This document shows positions 59,592 through 64,000 of a stretch of DNA of 64,000 nucleotides, piece after piece. This DNA comes from Bagarius yarrelli. Lineage: Eukaryota > Chordata > Actinopteri > Siluriformes > Sisoridae. Made by a program: the position numbers and the translations under genes. The stretch covers positions 1,873,001 to 1,937,000 of the forward strand of contig VCAZ01000063.1 in NCBI GenBank assembly GCA_005784505.1. The letters run 5' to 3'. The notes under the pieces are model-generated. The model worked only from the letters and a program-made list of their open reading frames with translations, had not been told where the DNA came from and made no database searches. How positions within the stretch are numbered: position 1 is the stretch's first letter; every line of letters starts with the position of its first letter.

Positions 59592-62051
59592 GTGAACTAA
59601 AAAACTAAGCTATTGAATTAGTGCACACAGAAAAAAGGAAATAAATGAAGGAATAAGAAGGAGTCCAGATCTTACCACATCCATGATCTGTACCAGGCTG
59701 AGGGTAAGAACGACTGTGAGAGGCTGTGAGTCATTGGCTACTGGCCGCTCCATGCGATTGTAGTCTTTTAGCAAGTTTTTTAACAGAGTCCTCTGGTAAG
59801 GGCCCTGAACTGAAACTGCAAAATATAAGAGGATAAGAAAATCCTTTGGATTATCTGAATAAATGTTTTTTCAATGCATAACCTCTCATCCATCCATCTA
59901 TATTTTGTACTGTTCTACTGATCCTACACAGGGACAACGATGTTATGAATAAACTGCGTTATTTTTTAAGTAATCAAACTAATGATTGTTTTCCACATTA
60001 CAACAATGTTACCATTACTGACAATAAATTGTGTGTTACTATGTTAGTATTTAATACTATAATTGAGCGGTTTTCATTTAAGACTACTCTATCATCCATA
60101 GGACCTGCAATATTTTTTCACTGGTGTATGTGTTGTGAGGTAAGACACATAACTGATAATGGTTGGTTAAGTTAGAGTAAAGGTAGTGCAGGTAGTATGA
60201 GTGAAATACTACAGGAAGTACTACAGGAACTAGAATAATGGCAATTCCAATGGGTTTAAAGTTATTTTTCACAAAAACAGGGACTTTTTATGTTACTTGC
60301 AACTTATGATCAGGAAGAAAGAGTCTCTCCTTGTTAGTGGCAGGTAATTCTAATCAAATAAATCACCTCACATTGTCACATGACACAACTTTAAAATAGT
60401 GTAGATCAGTGTGAAACATTTTATAATAATAAGTTTTCTATTTGGTGTCCATTTTATCCAGAAGAAAACCCTAAAGACCCTGCAAGGACACACGTATGTA
60501 GAGATACAAAACATGTAGAGACACATCACACACCAAAACATGCAGAAAGGGGGGGGGGGGGGGGGGGGGGTGAGAAAGAAAGAGGAAGAGACAGAGAGAG
60601 ATTTTAAAAAAGAAGAATGATGTGTGGTTATTCAGCTGCTGTTTAAATGAGGTTGATGATCTAAGTTTAGCCCAGTTAACACCAGTTAATCTATCAAAGA
60701 CCTAATGGTAAAAAGACATCTGCTGAAATTAAATTTAAAAACTTACATACACATTTAAAGTTTTGAAATATTGCTATAAATATTAATTTCAATATTAAGA
60801 GAAGTGTGAAAGAGCAGAATCTACATGGGGAAACATCACAACAAAACTGTCCATAAACATATTACCATTAAACCTCATGAGTCAGAGTGAAGAATGGGAT
60901 GTTAGAATATGCTTCTTATAGCATTGATTTAAATGCAATCAGGATGGAAACCTCTGTGTTCTGACAATGTTAGCTTGGAATAATGATTAACAGATTTGAT
61001 GAGGACGGTAATTAAGTCTGCATAAAATAAACTTAAGTGCTATTTAATAACTGAGTGTGAGGGCAAGTGTGTTATACACCGAACTCTGGCGCCTTTTAAT
61101 TAGGCTTCATAAAATAAAATTGGGGTTTTATGAAATCTTTCATGAGAAATAAGAATTTGAGACTACTAGCTAAGTCACCGTTTAGATCATATAATTTATA
61201 TTATAATATAATAATGGTGAAGTGAAAGGTTAATGGATTGCCAATTGGAAGAACAACCAAAAAAAGATAATGGACAATCTCTGCTATTGAGGCAACACAA
61301 TAATATACCCTTTAATCTTACTCCACACTGGGTGTTCATGGAAATGGGGATAAATCAGTGCACTTTAATAAACTCACACAGGGGGTGTAAAGTTTTAAGC
61401 AGTGATAGTGATCTGCTTTGTGTTGGTTGGGTTTCCTAACAAACTCTCAGCTCAGCTCTGTAGCTCAGTAGGTAAGATATTGTTAATTGATACCGGGTTC
61501 AATTCCCAGCACCACCAAACTGCTACTGCTGTCAAGACCCTTACTATTCAACCACTCAGTTGGATAAAGAGATAAATGAGATAAATGTAAGTTGCCTTAA
61601 ATAAGGGCGTCTGCCAAATGCCATAAATGTAAGTGGATGATTGGAAAAACACTCTTCTGGTGTTTATTGGACTATTGAGCAACAATTACACACTCTGGAC
61701 AGTCAGAGGTGGAGCCAATGTCCATTTGCATAATAAACATAAACAGGGTTGCAGACAATTCAACATTTAAACCCATTAAACAAAGATTAATTTTAACTCA
61801 TGTTAACAAAAATGGGGACACAAACTGCTACTTTTCGTTATATTATAAAGACATTTAAAATATCTGACATCTCTGCAGTTTGCAGTTGTGAGCGAGTACG
61901 CAAATAAATTTATTAATCTTTCATCAAATGTAATTTATAAACCTCAACTGTAAACTTCAGTTTATGTTTATAGATTCTGACTCCACTGCAGCACCATATC
62001 TATAACAACATAACAAGACTGCCACAGGCTGCCATGCTCACGAGATCGAGA

Positions 62052-62091
<40 letters not shown>

Positions 62092-62511
62092 GAGAGCGAG
62101 AAAGATATGGAAAAAAGAGAGAGAGAGGGAGAGAGAAAGAGCGATAAGGAGAGAAAGGAGAAAGAGGGAGTAACAGGAGGGTGAAATTTATGATTGCAGC
62201 TTCCAGCGCTTCAGTGCTAAAGCATGTTTGTCTTTTATCTGTATTTCTCTCTCCCTTCTTTTTCTCTCTGCAATAAAAAGCTCTCCTTCACCTCTTCAGC
62301 AGTCAAATGACATATTCTACAGGTATATACAGAACATATCTCTGAAAGACAACGAACATGGATTTAAAGCTTCAATGCTTTTTGCGATGGCTGAGCATTA
62401 TTATATGTTTATCTCTTGCATAAAGATTGTTACACACACACATATATACAAAAACCTACCGTGGACCAAAGTGAAGACTCCAAACAAAGTCAAAGCAAAA
62501 GAGTGCCACAT
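39729..62511 (-). CDS. Alpha7-family neuronal nicotinic acetylcholine receptor subunit (10 coding exons, 582 aa)
   Basis: A pentameric ligand-gated cation channel subunit of the CHRNA7/8/11 clade, acting at the plasma membrane. Coding exons in gene order: 62511-62460, 59815-59676, 58728-58684, 54721-54612, 52624-52545, 48518-48351, 45983-45789, 42442-42356, 41916-41807, 40490-39729. Sizes of exons 2-9 (140, 45, 110, 80, 168, 195, 87, 110 bp) equal those I remember for human CHRNA7. Landmarks: signal peptide 1-18 or so, Cys-loop C149-C163, vicinal Cys pair C211-C212 that marks an alpha subunit, M1 in exon 7, M2 in exons 7/8 ([17 protein letters not shown]), M3 in exon 9, M4 at the end of exon 10. 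The loop between M3 and M4 is about 80 residues longer than in the 502-aa human protein, with His11 and proline-rich parts. Mammals have no such gene beside SNX27, so the fish paralogue chrna11 is a likely identity, but chrna7 is not excluded. Confidence 0.93.
40308..40340 (-). repeat. In-frame CAC/CAT repeat coding His11
   Basis: Eleven consecutive His codons, mostly CAC with CAT at both inner interruption and end. A pure GTG run of seven on the plus strand makes length change by slippage likely. Lies in the cytoplasmic loop of the receptor. Confidence 0.97.
40530..40565. repeat. (AAT)n microsatellite
   Basis: About 12 AAT units, roughly 40 bp into receptor intron 9, close to the exon 10 acceptor. 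Confidence 0.9.
41748..41797. repeat. (TG)n microsatellite next to receptor exon 9 donor
   Basis: About 50 bp of TG on the plus strand, so CA in the transcript, starting within ten bases of the exon 9 donor (GTAAAC at 41806-41801). Intronic CA repeats near donors are known elsewhere to bind hnRNP L; any effect here is inference. Confidence 0.85.
41807..41916 (-). CDS. Receptor exon 9: M3
   Basis: Residues 293-329. QYFASIMIIVGMSVIATVIV (M3), LQYHHHNPNGGKMPKW. 110 bp; acceptor GTCTTAG, donor GTAAAC. Confidence 0.96.
42095..42235 (+). mobile_element. SINE copy in receptor intron 8
   Basis: TTGGACTACTGATCAGAAG, ATTCCTAGCACCACCAAGCTACCATTGCTGAGC, GAGCAAGGCCCTTAACCCTCAACTGCTCAG, AGAGATAAATGTG. 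The B box is partly deleted and the tail is lost. Confidence 0.65.
42356..42442 (-). CDS. Receptor exon 8: M2 pore helix
   Basis: Residues 264-293. [20 protein letters not shown] then TSDSIPLI. The M2 sequence has the same residues as human alpha7 as I remember it, including the 9' Leu gate and the outer Glu, so a cation-selective, calcium-permeable pore is expected. 87 bp. Confidence 0.97.
42935..42981. repeat. (TA)n microsatellite
   Basis: Near-pure TA with one GATA interruption, in receptor intron 7. Confidence 0.9.
43452..43580 (+). mobile_element. SINE copy in receptor intron 7
   Basis: GTGGTCGCTTAGTG (A-box region), GAGAGTTTAATTCCCTGCACCACCGAGCTGCCAC, CCTCAACCCTCAACTTTTCAG. No tail. 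Confidence 0.6.
44870..45015. repeat. AGTAAC-rich dispersed repeat, copy 2
   Basis: TAATTACTTTTGTAATGATGTAACTCAGTTA and AATAACTAGTGACTATAACTAATTAC match 30670-30760 (TTTTATAATGATGTAACTCAGTCG, GTAACTAGTTACTATAACTAAG). Shorter than copy 1. Confidence 0.5.
45225..45610. repeat. LTR-like dispersed repeat, copy B
   Basis: T-rich segment with short imperfect repeats (GCTAGCTAGTTAAGCTAGCCTAGG), a TATTTATAG box, AATAAACTGCACC near 45558 and a CACGTTACA end near 45602. Layout resembles a solo LTR (TATA, poly(A), terminus). Related to the block at 32800-33060. Confidence 0.4.
45789..45983 (-). CDS. Receptor exon 7: loop C and M1
   Basis: Residues 199-264. FYDCCKEPYPDV carries the vicinal Cys pair (C211-C212) required for agonist binding by alpha subunits; then M1 (LYYALNLLVPCVLLSSMTLL) and the M2 start GEKISLG. 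195 bp; acceptor CCTCAG, donor GTAATG. Confidence 0.97.
48351..48518 (-). CDS. Receptor exon 6: Cys-loop
   Basis: Residues 143-199. CNVDVRWFPFDIQKC is the 13-residue Cys-loop. FGSWTFDGWLLDLQM contains the loop B Trp, ending SGYMPNGEWDLVG. CNVDVRWFPFDIQKC differs from the alpha7 form CYIDVRWFPFDVQHC, which favours a paralogue over alpha7 itself. 168 bp. Confidence 0.96.
48605..48657. repeat. (TG)n microsatellite
   Basis: About 50 bp TG with one TTTG interruption, less than 100 bp upstream (in gene sense) of exon 6. Confidence 0.9.
48700..52544. other. Receptor intron 5, no exon or clear repeat
   Basis: AT-rich intron. No SINE, transposase fragment or splice-bounded coding sequence was recognised. 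The short open frames at 50134 and 50199 have no family resemblance. Confidence 0.5.
52545..52624 (-). CDS. Receptor exon 5
   Basis: Residues 116-143. ADDDFDSTFKTNVLVNSSGY and CSYLPP. NSS is a conserved N-glycosylation site. 80 bp; acceptor CCACAG, donor GTAAAA. Confidence 0.96.
54143..54190 (-). mobile_element. SINE tail fragment
   Basis: CATTTCCTGAATTAGGCAGAAGCCCTTATCCAGATTGACTAACATTTA matches only the 3' tail of the SINE family, in receptor intron 4. Confidence 0.5.
54612..54721 (-). CDS. Receptor exon 4
   Basis: Residues 80-116. HWYDYYLQWNQSEYPGVKNL and DQIWTPDILLYNS, the loop D/A region with its aromatic agonist-site residues. 110 bp; acceptor TCGCAG, donor GTACTA. Confidence 0.96.
54880..55941 (-). 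mobile_element. Internally deleted Tc1-like transposon in receptor intron 3
   Basis: Read minus, the right end (TACACTGCTTAAAAAAATAAAG from 55941) is a Tc1-type terminal repeat. A transposase relic follows: MRRSLQPTQVAQVVQLIQDG with an ARRFAVSVSVVSR helix-turn-helix, then after frame shifts FTDESRFTLSTCDRRDRVWR and GSGSVMVWGGIS. The frame then jumps from GRTALHVL directly to IRSMPRRCREVI near 55052. The missing stretch, about 110 codons by comparison with remembered full-length relatives, contains the second Asp and the Glu of the DDE triad, so it cannot be active. Smaller deletions are near 55310 and 55527. The left terminal repeat is eroded; a 20-bp unit (AATTGAAGTGGAAAAACAC) is duplicated at 54927 and 54949. 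Confidence 0.85.
56010..56280. repeat. Dispersed fish repeat with TTACATATGTAA palindrome
   Basis: TCTCTGGGTTACATATGTAACAAAGGTTCCCC, GAATGAGGCGTTGTGTCTCC and ACCAAGGTCACGAAGATGTGATGC resemble a very common fish non-autonomous DNA repeat. Family not assigned; it adjoins the Tc1-like element. Confidence 0.5.
56325..56560. repeat. Three-copy tandem repeat (period about 75 bp)
   Basis: The unit CCACTGTGAGCCCTTAAGGTCAA ... AGCAGTGGAACAAAAAA ... AAAAGAGTGAAAAA occurs three times with small changes (56330, 56395, 56468). A single diverged unit with the same left flank (AGAACAATTACA) recurs at 58895 in intron 2 of the same gene. Confidence 0.75.
57090..57715 (+). mobile_element. LINE reverse-transcriptase relic in receptor intron 3
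   Basis: Forward frames in order: PKPLLYTISNH (family: SPLLYTL), IKFADYTVLVV (active-site FADD, second Asp now Tyr), NNLLLNTISQK (family: NNLLLNVSKTKE), GSITDRYNTKQDVKLSRQ (family: ITVWYGN...DRKALQRV) and LPYIYSTCYW. Several frame shifts and stops. L2/Rex-like non-LTR element, opposite in sense to the receptor gene. Confidence 0.6.
58348..58372. repeat. (CTAAT)n short repeat
   Basis: Four copies of CTAAT(C) in a row. Confidence 0.8.
58405..58480 (-). mobile_element. LINE 3' tail fragment
   Basis: On minus: GTAAAGCTGATTTGAGACAATGTCTACTGTTAAAAGTGCTAGAGAAATAAAATG, the LINE 3' tail of the same kind as at 63935. Confidence 0.6.
58684..58728 (-). CDS. Receptor exon 3
   Basis: Residues 65-79, DEKNQVLTTNIWLNM; 45 bp and phase 0 at both ends. 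Acceptor TTCCAG, donor GTAAGC. Almost unchanged from human alpha7. Confidence 0.96.
59041..59450. mobile_element. MITE-like element in receptor intron 2
   Basis: Begins TACACTCAACAGCCAAAAATTGGTGGACACCTGACCATCAAA, the type of terminus seen in small fish Tc1/mariner derivatives. Then comes the internal block shared with 6400-6590. No matching right terminus and no coding sequence were found. Confidence 0.5.
59510..59589. repeat. (GA)n microsatellite
   Basis: About 70 bp of GA-rich, mostly pure sequence, about 90 bp from receptor exon 2. Confidence 0.95.
59676..59815 (-). CDS. Receptor exon 2: mature N-terminus
   Basis: Residues 18-64. SVQGPYQRTLLKNLLKDYNR opens the N-terminal helix, then MERPVANDSQPLTVVLTLSL and VQIMDV. 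140 bp; acceptor TTTGCAG, donor GTAAGA. Confidence 0.96.
59940..60130. repeat. AGTAAC-rich dispersed repeat, copy 3
   Basis: GTAATCAAACTAATGATTGTTTTCCACATTACAACAATGTTACCATTACTGACAATAAA parallels 30512-30570. Also AGACTACTCTATCATCCATAGGACCTGCAA parallels the GTAGACTCTCTCTCAGCTAGTGGTCCTACAA there. Confidence 0.55.
60549..60570 (+). repeat. Run of 22 G
   Basis: An uninterrupted G homopolymer in receptor intron 1 (C-run in the transcript). Could form G-quadruplex structures on the plus strand and is prone to assembly error. Confidence 0.85.
61454..61640 (+). mobile_element. Full-length tRNA-derived SINE in receptor intron 1
   Basis: A box TAGCTCAGTAGGT, B box GGGTTCAATTCCC, middle AGACCCTTACTATTCAACCACTCAG, tail AAATAAGGGCGTCTGCCAAATGCCATAAATG. 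The head is the most tRNA-like in the window, but it has the SINE body and tail, so it is not a tRNA gene. Confidence 0.8.
62048..62158. repeat. (GA)n-rich tract
   Basis: About 110 bp of GA-rich sequence, 300 bp into receptor intron 1. Confidence 0.9.
62460..62511 (-). CDS. Receptor exon 1: signal peptide
   Basis: ATG at 62511, then MWHSFALTLFGVFTLVH, a compact hydrophobic signal peptide, plus one base of codon 18. Donor GTAGGT at 62459. The join to exon 2 reads LVHVSVQGPYQR, which parallels the LLHVSLQGEFQR of human alpha7, supporting this start. Other frames here give longer open frames but lack the match. Confidence 0.88.
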
Positions 62512-63934
62512 TCCAAGCGTAAAGCACAGAGACGTAGAGTGAGAAAGCCAGTGAGAAAAAACAGATCCAGGATGAGGAGAAGGCGAGGAAGCGGAGAATT
62601 CTTGAATGAGGTAGAAAGATAAGAGGAAAGCAGGAGATGCTGTGAGTGAAGCACAGAGCGAAATGAACGAGGAAGGGATACAGGGATGCAGAAAGAGCTC
62701 CTACGCTGGCTACTCTGTGCTGACACCAACCCACAGCCAGTGAGAGGATGGAGGAAATGTCTGATTGATTTCAGACCAACGAGTCAGCTCTACATCACCC
62801 CCCCAATCCCTCATGTGTCTCGACTTTTTCAGAAAGATACTTTTGTTTAAATATTAAAGCTGGATACATGCTACAGTAGATGTATAAAATATAAAATTAA
62901 GAGCAGATTTAATGATTAAATAAAGTACAATAAAATCTACAAGTAAAGCAAATCTGTAATTTCCTTAAAAGGTCAAGATTTCTGTATATATAAATCTAAC
63001 AACTTTAATAACCAGTCAATTGTATCCATTTATTTAATAATGGCTAATAAGAGAACATTTGTCTTTTATTTCACAAAAAGTGAGTTCAAAATCTAATGTC
63101 AAAAATGCTAACAGTTCCCACAACTTTTGCTAACGTTTTTTTAAAAGTTGCCTAAATATTGGGACAAACCGTTCTCAAAATAATATTCAGGAAACGTTCT
63201 TATAGCGTTAATAATTGTTACTATAGGTTCTTCTGATATTGAGAGGAAACGTTTCCGAAACAATGTTCTTGGAACGTCTTTATGGCGTTATTTATACTTG
63301 ATAAATGCTCCCACAGTGTTTATAGAAAACATTTTAAGAACAAGATTAAAAAATAACCATAAATGATCAATTTCTAAAACCAGAACCAAAACCGAAAAAA
63401 ATACAAGATTAGTCACGGTTGGGTCTCTGTGTGTAAAGTATCATGACTTTGTTTCGCTGGTTAATTTGTGCTTTACATTTACTGCATTTGGCGGACGCCC
63501 TTATCCAACAACTGAGCAACTGAGGGTTACGAGGCATACAATTCACACCTTTCCAAATAAAACACTGGTAGAGGAAAAAACAAGCAAAACTAAAGCTTTT
63601 TCTGTAGTACACCAAAAGCATCTCACATTCATGTTACATTTATGTAAAATGTGTTTTTGCAAATTTCGCTGGCTGATCCAGCTTAAGCTGGACAGCATGT
63701 ATTCACCGCAAATCTATATTTATGCCCCAAAATAGTTAAAAAATGATTTGAACATCTGAACTTGTGTTAATTTGCAATTTTCAGAGAATAACTGAAAGCT
63801 AAAGACACACACCAGATGAGTCACAACACAAGAGTCATCTGCTTGGTTTAGATAAAGGTTTCCTATAATCCTACTGTACAGTCTGACAAACAATAATCGC
63901 AAAAGACTATTAAAAATCGCACAATTGAACCTGG
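62512..63934. other. Receptor 5' flank
   Basis: No TATA box or CpG island is evident. Contains a SINE tail fragment at 63472-63535 (TTTACTGCATTTGGCGGACGCCC) and, at 63120-63330, irregular repeats of AACGTTCTTA/GAAACGTT type. Transcription start not located. Confidence 0.4.
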
Positions 63935-64000
63935 CTTTCTGGAAAGCTGCTTTGACACAATCTCTATTGTTAAAAGCGCTAAATAAATAAAGGTGGCTTG
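63935..64000 (+). mobile_element. LINE 3' tail at window edge
   Basis: GGAAAGCTGCTTTGACACAATCTCTATTGTTAAAAGCGCTAAATAAATAAAGGTGGCTTG, the characteristic 3' tail of a fish L2-like LINE. No ORF2 sequence is recognisable directly upstream, so a 5'-truncated insertion is likely. Confidence 0.65.

Noticed and set aside
62456..62734. 92- and 79-codon open frames over receptor exon 1
   Set aside because: They are in the wrong frames; only the ATG at 62511 joins exon 2 in phase and gives a signal peptide.

Overview
This is vertebrate nuclear DNA, most likely from a teleost fish. The genes are split into short GT-AG exons, the DNA is AT-rich with many microsatellites, and the interspersed repeats are of fish type: tRNA-derived SINEs, L2/Rex/RTE-like LINEs, Tc1-like elements and hAT-like repeats. 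The repeats would suit an otophysan such as a catfish, but the species cannot be fixed from the sequence. There is no operon, CRISPR array, phage or prokaryotic-type system. No true tRNA or rRNA gene was seen.

Layout. (1) 1-3.5 kb, minus strand: the 5' part of a trim46-type E3 ligase gene, with a RING exon at 1168-1405 and a possible first exon at 3440-3463 in a CpG-bearing promoter zone. The rest of the gene lies off the left edge. (2) 4.5-7.1 kb: repeats, including a minus-strand LINE split by an LTR-like insert. (3) 7.15-8.7 kb, plus strand: a complete small S100 gene with promoter, non-coding exon, two EF-hand exons and poly(A) signal. (4) 11.1-26.3 kb, plus strand: a complete snx27 gene of 13 coding exons (557 aa; PDZ, PX and FERM-like). 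Its introns carry a Tc1 relic with a SINE inside it, a LINE RT fragment and a 480-bp TG tract that touches the exon 5 acceptor. (5) 26.3-39.7 kb: about 13.4 kb between convergent genes, holding the probable snx27 3' UTR, SINEs, CT/GA tracts and old LTR-like and hAT-like repeats, with no coding gene recognised. (6) 39.7-62.5 kb, minus strand: a complete alpha7-type nicotinic acetylcholine receptor subunit gene of ten coding exons (582 aa). It has an unusually long intracellular loop with 11 consecutive histidines. A Tc1-like element that has lost its catalytic core sits in intron 3. (7) 62.5-64 kb: 5' flank of the receptor gene, ending in a LINE 3' tail.

The genes are separate transcription units and not a pathway. 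TRIM46, S100 genes and SNX27 all lie on human chromosome 1q21-22, so the window looks like a conserved synteny block that in fish also holds an alpha7-family receptor gene. The most useful observations are the two-frame last exon of snx27, the TG tract replacing the pyrimidine tract of snx27 exon 5, the polyhistidine/proline-rich receptor loop, the possible alternative trim46 N-terminus and the nested or deleted transposons. Exon borders were read by eye from splice signals, reading phase and remembered family sequences; no alignment was run.
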